From Cristatella mucedo (lineage: Eukaryota > Bryozoa > Phylactolaemata > Cristatellidae): 64,000 nt of DNA. The stretch is from assembly GCA_009760855.2 (NCBI GenBank), contig WPIO01000013.1, positions 724,501-788,500 of the forward strand, given 5' to 3'. Made by a program: the position numbers and the translations under genes. Positions 12,555-23,094 of the stretch are shown piece by piece (positions within the stretch are counted from its first letter, which is position 1; each line of letters starts with the position of its first letter). Under the pieces are notes generated by a model. It did not search any database. It was not told the DNA's origin and saw only the letters and a list, made by a program, of their open reading frames with translations.

Positions 12555-13080
12555 AAGGCGTCTCAATCCCTGGGAATCCGCAGACGTGTACAGCTACAGA
12601 ACCAGTTGCCCGAACTCGTAATTGCGGCGGCCGAATGAGACCAGTGCCCGAACACGTCGCCGCGTCGCCGGGGTCCCCGAGGAAGCCCGCCGGAAGCCGT
12701 CCCTCTTCTCCGTTCGCACCGCCGCAATGCTCGGGTGAGCGTCCAATGGCGGACGGAAGCGGAACGCGAGCTACGGCTGCCAGCCGCCGTTGACCGGACT
12801 GCTCGAGCGCTTCGCGGACGGAGCGCTGCGCATGAGCTCTCCGTCCAGGCCCCCGTCAGGCACGCGTGGCCCTGCGGCCGCTGCTCTCCGGCGGCCAGCG
12901 GGCTGCATCGGCCTGAGGAGTAGCACTTCGAAACCCCCCCCCCCGACCCAAGGAAGGGTGCAGTTTCTACTGCTTCCGCCGAGCCGCTGGCCTTCGGCCG
13001 CGTTCGGGCGCTTCCGGCCGTCTCCCGTTGGGCGTGCGCATTTCGCAGCGGCACTTCTCGGCGGCTTCGAAAGGTGGAGG
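12555..13080. other. GC-rich, CpG-rich island
   Basis: This block differs sharply from its AT-rich surroundings and is dense in CpG (for example CGTCGCCGCGTCGCCGGGG). It contains a C run near 12936-12950. Open frames on both strands are arginine-rich and look like composition effects. Smaller GC-rich blocks follow at about 13260-13400 and 13540-13700. It could be an unmethylated regulatory island in the intron, an rRNA-related or other non-coding fragment, or a transferred piece. I could not identify it. Confidence 0.5.
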
Positions 13081-14116
13081 CATTATTACTTATAAATATA
13101 TGATATGATACATGATTATTATATAATTATATATTATTGTAATTATATATTATATAATTAATTATTATGGTGGCATTTTATTATTAGATTATTGCATAAT
13201 CAAATAATAGCAAACAATGACTTTCAGTCATAATCTGGCTGGTCACTGCCCATGATCTCTGATATGTGCAGCCGTGCGCCAGGCAAGAAATTGGAAGCAC
13301 CGGAGGGAGAACGGTTGATGACCTGATCTCAAGCGCCTCCGTGCGCACGCGCCTCCGCCGCACGCCTCGCACCGCCAGCCGTTGCTCCCTCAGTGTTCGG
13401 ATACGCCTTCATAATAGCTTCCTATGATGTTCATTCAACGACCTGCCAACAAGTGTTGATAGGGACAGTGGCTCGCTTAGCTGGTGAGTCATTTACACAT
13501 TGCCAAAAGGTGAAAACTGCCCTTTAGTTTTCCAGATTTTTCCGGAGCCCTGGTCAGCCCAGCTCCCTAGGCGATTGCCTCGCTCGCCCAGCGGAAGTGT
13601 CGGGCTACGTCCGTCGCGTGTGGCCGTGCGCCGCACACGACGTACGTAGCGCCAGTGTAGCTCCGCTTTTCTCTGAGCCAGCGGTAGCGTGTCGCGTGTA
13701 GTTGCATAAATAAACATAACTAACTCCGATGAAAAAGCACTCGCATTACCTTAGGCTGTTAACGGTAAGCGACTCTACACTCTATTGTGGCCACAATGCT
13801 CTGCAGCACAAGCTAGAGTGCCCGCAAGCACATAGCCATACTTGACCCGCTCGAGGTCATTCAAAAGCCGCTCCTAGTTCCCAGCCTTTCCCAGAAGTCT
13901 TGGCTAGCTAGGGGCTTGTCCAATATACCGGTCGGTGCTTCATACACGGGTACAGCGGAAGCGGAAGCTGAGGCAAACACCATTGCCGATATAAAAAAAG
14001 CTAAATGTATCCTCTTCCGATGTCGTAATATTTTTGCAGCTCTCCTCGAAACTGGCTAATTATGCGTGACATTTCTTGACCGGAATAAATTAAGGGTAGC
14101 AGCCGCAGTCCAATGG
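13081..14116. other. AT-rich tract and small GC-rich blocks
   Basis: 13081-13200 is nearly pure A and T. Blocks at 13260-13400 and 13540-13700 are GC-rich and resemble the preceding island in composition. No gene was recognised. Confidence 0.45.
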
Positions 14117-14190
14117 GTCTCTGTGGCGCAACTGGTTAGCGCGTACGGCTGTTAACCGTAAGGTTGGTGGTTCGAGCCCACCCAGGGACG
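14117..14190 (+). tRNA. tRNA-Asn (GTT)
   Basis: A complete cloverleaf. The acceptor arms GTCTCTG and CAGGGAC pair over seven positions with one G-T pair. The D arm is GCGC...GCGC, the anticodon stem TACGG/CCGTA carries the loop CTGTTAA with anticodon GTT at 14151-14153, and the T arm is GGTGG-TTCGAGC-CCACC, followed by discriminator G. No CCA is encoded and a TTTT terminator starts at 14195, as expected for RNA polymerase III. It lies in an intron of the large gene, on the opposite strand. It looks functional rather than a SINE head. Confidence 0.93.
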
Positions 14191-14714
14191 TTCATTTTAG
14201 TATGTTTTTAGAATTAGCAGATGGCGCTAATGCGAGGAATGCCTCGAGGAACTGAACTAATTATCTCAGCGACCACGGTCAGTGCATCCTAACAAGACTT
14301 GGTACACGGTAATCTTCAAGTACACTCCGATCGGGAGTTTTAATAAAGGTGAAGAAGACTGATACTGGTAATCAACCGGATCAACAGTCATGGGCGCCTA
14401 GCTATTAGGACCAGTTGAAACGTTTTCCGATCAGCAGCAATAGCAAGTTTAACGTGAGAAAAACTACTCATTCATTGAATCAACTGTTTTTCACTTCATG
14501 TTAATGTGCTTTCCGCTTATTACCTTGAATTATCTACATGTTTTCTTTGTCTATGAGGATGCATTAAGTCCTTCGTTGTTACAAAGGCAGAAAGTTTCAT
14601 TAGACGCCGACCGTTCTAGCACCCAACATGGCTCTGAAGAAGGCTCTATGCATTTATTGTAATAATCATTAAGTAGGTCTTTTAATGTGCTAAAATTCAG
14701 AGAGTAGATGTCAA

Positions 14715-15580
14715 TGGAAAACAGTCATCAATAAATCTTTGACCTCTGAGTTCCATAGGGATCCGTTTTAGATCCACTCCGGCGCACTGGTTATACTGGC
14801 CTTCGTGACAATATGAACGCCAAATACAGTCTAGGGTTTCGTTTGTGTGCTGACGTAACGCATCTGTGCTTGTGCTTTTCCCCTCTCTTGCCTTCTAGCA
14901 TTTCAAACTCCGTGAGCCCTTAAGCAGTCTGAGTTGCCTATATTCGTGCTTGGATTGAAGCAATTAATTATGGCACAACCAACTTTTGATTAATCTGAAA
15001 ACCAAGTGTTACTCTCAGAATCTAATGCCTATTTCTCCGAAGGTGCTCGACAAACACATCGTCAGTAGCCCGTACACAAGATCAGGGAGTGCTCTTCCAA
15101 AAGAAAGAGTCAGTAAATGAATGCATAATGTCCACAGTCAACCATGCCGTACATTTATATACGTAGAATTGCATGAATAAGAGCGTGCTGAACAATACTG
15201 GCAAATGTGGTGCGTGCATTCTCTTCACCTCGACTAGTTTTTCCGTAAGTCACTACATGTATGTCCGACTGCTTTTGCAATAAGACGCTTACATATTGTG
15301 CAAAATGTGGCCTCTAGACTTACCTGTCTTGATCATCGCAGCTGCCAAGTTACCCTACTGCCCACTAACTTGCACAGGCTCGTTTATCAAGCAGCGTATT
15401 GAGTTCAAGATTCAGTCACCTTCACCATCTTTCGCCTTCATTCTCCGGCTCAGGTCAACCTATTTTAATTATTTTCTTATCATGCACCTCGTTTCAAAAA
15501 CAAGTTCTTCTAAATCGGGTCATCCATTTGGCTTGAAATTAGCTTATCTCTGTCCTATCTAACTGTATATCACCCGGAGT
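14715..15580 (+). mobile_element. Strongly decayed LINE-A copy
   Basis: Order and spacing of LINE-A landmarks are kept at low identity: a VPQGS-like start, then GFRLCADVTHLCLCF, later LSTCIDH-type sequence and the HWLPV region. No frame is long. It is among the oldest copies in the window. Confidence 0.6.
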
Positions 15581-16172
15581 TCATGCGTTATCTCACAGTC
15601 CTCTCAGAATGATGAAATTACTACTGATTGTCATTTTGTTTTATCTTAATTTGAAGGTGCTTGCAATAAGCTAAACAGTCTACCTACTGATAGCTTGACT
15701 TTGTCCAAATCATTGTTCCCTTTCTGTAGCTGTGAGTTATTCAGTGTGAGTTTGTCGGAGTTAGTGAGTGAGTTAGTTGTGAGCAATTTTCCTTTTCTGC
15801 AGTCACGACTATTTATTAGTCCTGACTCAGGGTAAGAACAACATGCTTTGCATTGCACCCCAGCTAGCTTATCTTTTTATGTTTTGCTCTTTGGTAAACT
15901 GGCATCACTCTGTATATGCTACACTCCTCGTCTTGAGTATCTTCTGGTGCGCTCTTGCATTTTTCTAAAGCAAGATACTTTGCTCATCATGAATTATCAC
16001 CATGGCTTCTCTTGCAGTGAGCTGTTAAGCAACCAATATCGTAGCTATTCCGTTTTATAAATCGCAAACACGTAAGACTTTAATTGTTATTATAATTATT
16101 GTTATTAATATATTAATTTCAATCAGAATTATAGAAGATAACAAAGTGTTTTTCCAAGATGAACTAACTTAC

Positions 16173-16472
16173 CGTAAGTGAACTGCGGATTAATGTTGGT
16201 GTCGTCTTGATATTCGTTAGCCATAAGCCTGACTCTGCACGTCAAACGTCTCATCTGAGCGGCTGCCAAAGTAGTGAGCATATGTCTGGCTGCATAGTCG
16301 CCATTTTCTACTGAGCGGATCGCCGCCATAATGGTTTGAAGATTACCGTTGACGTCTTCTTCTAGCCAAGTGGCAGTAGCTTTAGAGGCAGAACTCCACA
16401 TGCACGTATATGTGAGGGAGCCAAAACTCCGATCGACGATTCCATCATCCAAAATCTTGAGCGCTGCTACAG
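16173..16472 (-). CDS. Candidate exon 18 (Ig-like module)
   Basis: This is a 300-nt phase-1 exon with acceptor CGAAAATTGCAG and donor TACG|GTAAGTTA. It encodes a helical start (VAALKILDDGIVDRS), then LTYTCMWSS, ATATWLEED and RRLTCRVRLM, a C...W...C order typical of Ig domains. The decayed satellite array begins about 270 bp upstream, in the adjoining intron. Confidence 0.7.
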
Positions 16473-16744
16473 CTGCAATTTTCGAGCTGGAGCACATACG
16501 CGAAAGAAAATAGACACTTAAATACAGAGAAATTTAATTCCATACGTTTGGAACTGAAACCTGGTTTTGAGCAAATCACTCGGTCAGCTCTCTAGCGGGA
16601 AGTACGGATTCAAATTAGTAGATGCTCAAGCCATAATTAAATTGTATAAGCTGCTGCGAGTTTTACTTTCTCGTTAATTTCAGGTAAGGGTAATAATTTA
16701 TGAATTAAGTAAAAGAAAAAACAGAGTAAGCTAGAACGTCAAGA

Positions 16745-19470
16745 AATAGTATTGACATGGGCTGTATTGACAAGGGCCTTTGCCATTAATTGCAATGCAG
16801 TGACCGAGAGCTGGCATTACCAATGGAATTCCCTGGGTGCACCAAAAATAAGAGTGTACACGAACGAGAAAGCTAAATGAGAGCGTCACCCAGCAGCGTC
16901 CAGTCTATTTTTAACGGACCGTTGTAGATTTCCATATTTTCCCAGGCCATTGCCGTCTATTGCCGCGCATTGCCCTCGCATGTAGGTTCAAGATTGGTTG
17001 ATAGGATGCGGTTGCACTTTTAGTACTGAACACTGTTACGCATGACAAATTTGATCATCTCCTACCAGCTTTGTTTGTAATTGTAACAGACAATCACAAA
17101 TTGCTGTATTGTCTCGGGCATTTGTCGTCGATTGCCAAGGATTGCCCAAGGTTGGACGCGATAAAGGAAAGCATGTGTGCCAACAGTGAGTGTTATGTGG
17201 GAGGATAGTTGTAAATTCAAACAGCCAATTTCCAGAAAATTTGAACCAGATTGCTTCAGAGACCGGGCCATTGCCGTGCATTGCCCTCGATTGTGCCTTT
17301 TTCTATTGCTTAAAAGGACGTGGCTGCACTTTTAATGCAGTGTAGCGCAATACGCAAGAAAAGTTGGAGCTTCTCTCAGAAACTGTTGGTTCATTTGTAA
17401 CAGACCGTTATGGATTGGTGCATTTCCCCGGGCCATTGCCTTCGATTGCCGTGCGTTGCCATCGATTGAACGCGCATAATGAGTGAAAATTATGAGGGCA
17501 CACAGGTACGCGTTACGTGGAATGAGAGTTGCAGTTTATTGCAGCCAATCTTGTTAATTTTCCACGGATTTCGCTATCGGCCCCTACCATTGCTGTTGAT
17601 TGCCGTGCATTGCTGACAGTTAAAAAACAAAGCATCTTGAAAATTCCACGATTTTACTTTGGACGCAGCGGAATATTACATGTAATGACAATTGAGGCTT
17701 CCACGCTGCCAATTTCTCCTCAATTTTCCGAGAATTGGGGTATTATCCCAGGATATTGCTGTCGATTGCCGTTCATAGCTCGCGATTGTACGTGTGAGAT
17801 TGATCGAAAGGATTTTATTGCACTTTCAACACAGTGGGCTGTGACAGGTAAGATTGATTTGATCATGGCCCAGTTACTTCCCAGTGATTTGCGATGGACC
17901 ATTATGGATTGCCGTATTTGCCCGTGGCATTGCCGTCGATTGCCTTGCATTGCACAAGGTTGAACGGTCAGAGCTGGTTGAAAGGGTTGAAAATATGTGT
18001 TCGAGCAGTGAGATGTTACGTGGAATTAGAATTTGAGCTTGGTTCAGCCGACCTCTCGTCGATTCGCCACGGATTTCGGTATTGGTCCCCGCCATTGCTG
18101 TCGACTGCCATGCATTGTTGACAATTAACGTGCAAAATAGCTTGAAAGTCCTACGATTTTAATTTTAGCACAAAGAAATGCGAAATATGGCGACAATCGG
18201 CACTTCGTGCAGCCAATTTAGTGTCAACTTGCCACGGATTGTAATGGATTGCTGCTTCGAGCCGAGCCAAGTCATTGCCGTAGATTGCCATGCATTGCCC
18301 AAGGTTGTACGAGTGCAATTGCTTAAAATGATGTGGTTGACTTTAACCAGTGTGCTTTTTTCTAACGTGCATTAAAAATTGCAGCATTGCGAGACCAATT
18401 TCAGGGCATTTTTCATCAGATTGCTGTAAATTGAGGTATTGGCTAGGGCCATTGCAGTCAAGTGCAGTGCATTGCTGCCGAATGATCGAGGAGATTGTAG
18501 TGAAATTGTGGGATTACACAATAACCAAAAATTATAGCAACGTGCAATCACTATTGGAGCTTATATAAATGAATTAATTATATTGACGTATTCCGGTCGT
18601 TTTTCGGCGGGTTGCGGTACATTGACGTACTGGCCCGGGCAGTTGCAGTCGATTCCAGTGCATTGTTGCAGAATGGCACAGTCAATTACAGTGAATTTAT
18701 GCGAGTATACAAGAACCGAAGAGTAGAGCAGCGTGCAATCATAATTAAAGCTTCTAGTGTACGGGTTCTGGTCGCTGTGTGGTGAATTTCGGCTGATTGA
18801 GGTGGATTGAGGGAAGGGACCGGGTCGTTGCAGTCGATTGCAATTTATTGCGTGAGAACGCGTGTGCCTAATGGAGCGACGTTTTGTGGATGACTTTGAA
18901 CTGAGTCTAGTCCTATATGCAGTGTCAATTAGAGCTTCGCGATGGCGATTTGAGGACGATTTGAGTGGAATAGAGTGGATTGCAGTAGTTTTCCAGTTCA
19001 TTTCAGGCGATTGCAGCCCATTGCCACAGTGCGAGGTTGTAAAATTCTTTTTGTTTTACGTGGTTTTGCACACAGCATGGTCCACTTTGACATGCAATAA
19101 AATCTGGAGCTCTGCGCAATGTATTTCGATTTTGTATGCGGTGGATTCGGTGGATTGAAGTGGATTGTGGTATTGGCCGGGCTACTGCAGTCGGTGGTGG
19201 GGCACTGCACGAGAACGGCCGTGCCAATGCTAGTAAATTTTTTTTAATGCAATTTTTGCAGAGGGTGCTGTCATATGCAAGCCAAAAAGGAGCTTTTTGA
19301 TCAGGATTTCTTTCGTTGCATGGTTGAATGCAGTGGATTGCGGGATTTCGGTATTATCCTGGGCCACTGCAATCTTATTTCAGTGGACTTCGTGAGAACG
19401 CGTGAGTGGAATCGCGCGACAATTTCTGGGTACATTTTACTTGTAGCGTAGTTGGATATTTCAAACTTTT
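16745..19470. repeat. Decayed satellite array, about 175-bp units
   Basis: A core of the type GCCATTGCCGTCGATTGCCG, followed by GCATTGCC, recurs about sixteen times, near 16775, 16945, 17118, 17267, 17431, 17586, 17752, 17926, 18094, 18271, 18440, 18640, 18824, 19003, 19180 and 19362. Spacing is about 150-200 bp. GGATTG...GGTATTGGCC often precedes the core. Units are diverged, and from about 18440 the core shifts from ATTGCCG to TTGCAGTCGATTGCAG. ORFs here are by-products. It lies in the intron upstream of exon 18. Confidence 0.8.
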
Positions 19471-19549
19471 TGGAGGGAATTGAGAGCTTGAATTGAATCC
19501 AATTGAGACGGAGAGAGAGAGAGTTGAAGAGAGGGAGATAGAGTGGGGG

Positions 19550-19715
19550 AAAAGGGAGATGCTGAAAACGCACGGACTAGCTTAGCTGTAGTATCCATGT
19601 CTAGGCAGATCAAATCGTTGGCACAGTTGAAAAGCTGAAAGTAGGCTGACTTGACTGGGAAGCTGATGTTGTCATCTAGAGAAATGTGACTTCTAAACAA
19701 GATAACTAGTTTCGT
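19550..19715 (-). mobile_element. Decayed LINE-A fragment
   Basis: On the minus strand it reads SHISLDDNISFPVKSAYFQL, the LINE-A segment [18 protein letters not shown], then a diverged continuation. It directly follows the satellite array. Confidence 0.7.
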
Positions 19716-19989
19716 GCAGCAGCTTCGGGAGATGTTCTTCCAGAGCCTTTATAGGTTCGTGCTGCCAACTTATGTGTATTAACATGTTTTTCAATTTATA
19801 ATGTGACGTAGTGAACCGCAATCCGAAGCCTATCAGAAACTATACTAACAAAGGCCGGACCCTTCAATCGGCAGCCATTCCTATGGGTCGGAGGTGAGCA
19901 ACGGGTCAAGGTCAACCAATCCAACCTAGAGCCCGCTGGCCTATTCGCTACGCTAACGGTAAGCACTAGCCGAGTGCGAGAACGCATCT

Positions 19990-20210
19990 GTTTATCACCG
20001 AACTTAGTGGGTCAATGTAATTCGTCCTCTGTGTGCTTATACGTGCTGACACTATGCATGCTACCTTTAACCACGGTATGCTTGTTGACAGTAAGCATGC
20101 CACCATTAACCATTCTATCGTACTTTCTTTGCAGCGAATGTAAAGGGCCTAGAAAGAGATTACGTTCTTTGAGGGCGCAATACAGTTTTATTATTATTAT
20201 TATTATAAGC
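19990..20210 (+). mobile_element. LINE-A 3' end fragment
   Basis: It starts within the final coding segment (AFSGSL-like), continues through the 3' UTR and the AAGAGATTACGTTCTTTGAG stem, and ends in (ATT)n. Confidence 0.8.
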
Positions 20211-21811
20211 GTGCGCTAACTGCTGGTCGGTACAGAACTGCAGCCCGGTGTTACTAAGAAAACGTTCAGCGCGATGTTTGAAGCTAAATGGCTCCTGTGT
20301 TTAGAATATGGCCGCAGATTTCAGCCTGTATTGTGAGCAATACGAAATGTCTGTTATTTCTTATAAGTTAATAATAAGTCAATTTACACTTGTTCTAGGT
20401 GCATACCATTTGCCTTCTAGAAGCGGCTAAAGGTTAAGGTCTGACGGTTAGCAGGTAAAACTAAAAAATACAGATGCAGCTGTTTTCAGGCTATATGTTT
20501 TGTTTACAAGGTATTCACCGCACTGATTACTGTCGTGTTCTTTCACATGTATTCTATGATCTGTCGTGTTTTGCATCGTGCTGATCGCACTATTTGTTAG
20601 CAACATTTTAAGGTTCTAGTTTCTCCACTTGTTTTCTCACCGGTTTCGAGATGCACCGTTACTGGAGCAGTGTTGGCTATAAAAAACGTAGTCCCAGTAA
20701 CGCAAAAAATCTTTAAAATATCTTATTTGTGAATTTATAGGCAGTAACCTGTACGACGTAAAAAATTTCCAAATACTTTTGTGGATGCTTTAATACAATC
20801 TAGCAACGTAATGTCAGCTCAATTTGAGAAAATTATCGCACTCGCCGCGAGAGCGATAAAACAATCATTTAGGTTTCGGTTGAGTTTCACTTGCCATGAT
20901 ATAAGCAGACACTTTGATTAAACAACTATGTGGCCTAAATGATTTTGTTTTTCTAGTACTCAATACATTAAAGCTGCTAAATAATGTACTGATAAAAACA
21001 ACCAAGAAAATATAGCACAAGAATTTGTGCACGCAAAAACTATTTTAACAAGGCCTGCCGCAATGTAAACACAACCGTTGCCCTGCCATTACCGTCTGAT
21101 AAGCAATGTGAGGGAATAGCAGCAATGTTTTTAGTTCAACCTGCCACTTCATCAGTTAGTTAGGGTCTTATCAAAAGAAAGTTCAATCTTAGCCCAATGA
21201 TAGAAAATTGCATATATCTTGCAGCAATTTTTGAAGCAACTGAACAGAAATTTAGCTTACTTAGGGGCTATACAAAGATCTTAAGAATAATCATCATCGT
21301 AATAATAGCATAATTAAGGGATTGCATGCGATTCAAGATAATCAAATATGGATCTACGCACTTATGTAAGTTTCTGGAAAAGGCTAGCAATAAGCAATAA
21401 GCAATAAGGCTTTCCAATAACGCATTTTCTCAGCTCTCCTGACGTTGGTCACGCAATATTACTCTAATGTACCGAATTAATACTAGATCAGAAAATAAAT
21501 TCTGATTTCCTAACGTAATAATTCTTCAAAAGTCAAAATACTCTGAAGTTTCTAAAGCTTTTTATAAGCTCGTACGGCTTAATATGTAGAGTCTATGAAT
21601 ATGTGAATAGTTGTATGCCCCCTTTGCTCGAGTTCAGAATTTTTGCCGTGATACTTTTTTTTGAAAAATGCCCTGCTAATCTTTTTTTTATATTTAGTCT
21701 ATAAGTATTCAAAAAATTTGTGGGATTATTGACTGTTTGATCGTGTAAGAACGCCGCGTTCGCTTTTGCAATATGAAGCCTGTGCAGGAAGACACTGTTC
21801 ATCCCACTTAC
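20211..21811. other. Intron sequence, nothing seen
   Basis: AT-rich with no recognised repeat or exon up to exon 17. Confidence 0.45.
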
Positions 21812-22090
21812 TTGGATTCGGAAAAGACCTTTCGAGAGTGGCTATCGTAATGTTCGTCTGAGTCTTGAGTTCGCAGCGTGACATGATTATTCGGTTGTAT
21901 GGCCACGAAAAACTGGCAATGTTGATGCGATACGGATAGTCCCGTTCCAGAAAGGGACCAAAGAGCTGCCTGTGCCCTCCAAAGCTGACAGTGAGCGTGT
22001 GAAATAGTGCAGGTCGTCGAAGAGTGCATTGCGCCGTGATCTCCTTCGATATCCAGACATCCAATGAGAGAGGAATTTCGATTGGGAACT
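21812..22090 (-). CDS. Candidate exon 17 (Ig-like module)
   Basis: The acceptor TTTAACCCTTTAG and donor CCAA|GTAAGTGG enclose 279 nt, phase 1 on both sides. It encodes EITAQCTLRRP and IIMSRCELKTQTN, cysteines about 51 residues apart, with FGGHRQLFGPF between them. This is one complete module per exon, as in exons 18-20. Confidence 0.68.
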
Positions 22091-22237
22091 CTAAAGGGTT
22101 AAATGTTAAGGTGAAAATGCATTAATCACTAAAAGCGTGTAGTCACAATGAGCAAAATGCACGTGCAGCCATGACATGCTGACTATTGCATCACCTTACC
22201 AACACTGCTTTCAGAGAGATAACTGAGTCTTAAGTAA

Positions 22238-22416
22238 TAAATCAATAAATCCTAGTGGATTAAACAGCCTCCTGTTGGATAGAGACGGAGGAGCCCTTAC
22301 GGCTATCTCCACTGCTTGCAGTGGCGATAAAGGATCACCCACCGCAGGAATCGAACCCACGACCTCGGTACCGAGGTCATGACAGCAACCGCCTTACCTA
22401 GTGTGCCATCACGGCT
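22238..22416 (-). mobile_element. SINE-2, near full length
   Basis: Reversed SINE-2. The tail motif GGATTAAACAGCC is at the left, the GGCGATAAAGGATCACCCAC middle follows, then box B (GAATCGAACCCACGACCTCG in plus orientation) and the head ending GTGCCATCACGGC. Confidence 0.75.
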
Positions 22417-22777
22417 CTTCCCCTCTTAATTGCAAGAAACTCGAATGCATTCATTTCCCTTATTAATAATCAATGCATTTTTTCAGAACTAATTAAAATT
22501 TATTTTGCACGGCAGTGTAAGAATAACCTTATCTCTACGCAGGTGCTTTACTCGCTGCAAGAGAGATGAAATAACCAAGAGCCAATGGCAAGAAGGCAAA
22601 AGCAAAAGTAAAAGAAAGCAACTCAGGGCCACAAATTTTTAGGACCTTTGACTAAAAGATGAGTTGAATCATGCTCATGTAACGCACGCAAAGCAAGCAC
22701 GAAAAAGACAGGCTCCCCGGCTTTCGTGGAGGTCAAGCTGATCGGGACAGATACGCCTGCAGCAGAAACTTAAGCAA

Positions 22778-22835
22778 TCCTAGCTGATTAAACAGTCTTT
22801 TTTGTCCTTACCTAGTGTGCCATCACAGCTCACTA
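22778..22835 (-). mobile_element. SINE-2 fragment with internal deletion
   Basis: The tail motif CTGATTAAACAGTC and the head motif CCTTACCTAGTGTGCCATCA are joined directly, with the middle of the element missing. Confidence 0.5.
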
Positions 22836-23094
22836 TGCGATCGCAATGGAGGCTGTGACTGAAGCTGGAAGCGAGCTCCAGGTTTTCGGAGCTTGCTACT
22901 CGGAGTTCCGATTGCCAAAATATTTTGAATTATTGCTTTAAATGGCGCGTCGACCGAAATCTGAGTAGGATCTGGTAATGGGATGATGGATTATAGGGGT
23001 CGGATGGTCGGATGGTCGGATGGTTGGGCTCGTGGAAGCGAGCGTGGCTGAAGCGAGCGAAGCAATCTGTCATCTGCCAGAGAGAGAAAATTGA

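Noticed and set aside
12563-13054. 163-residue minus-strand ORF and overlapping plus-strand ORFs
   Set aside because: They are arginine-, alanine- and serine-rich on both strands of a GC-rich block, with no domain. They are explained by few stop codons in GC-rich DNA.
15317-15380. Strong-looking minus-strand donor AAGACAG|GTAAGTCTAG
   Set aside because: It lies in a decayed plus-strand LINE-A copy and no open frame with a fitting acceptor precedes it.
16745-19470. Coding ORFs (for example 17529-17963 and 18561-19001)
   Set aside because: Their sequence repeats with the satellite period and shows no conserved domain.
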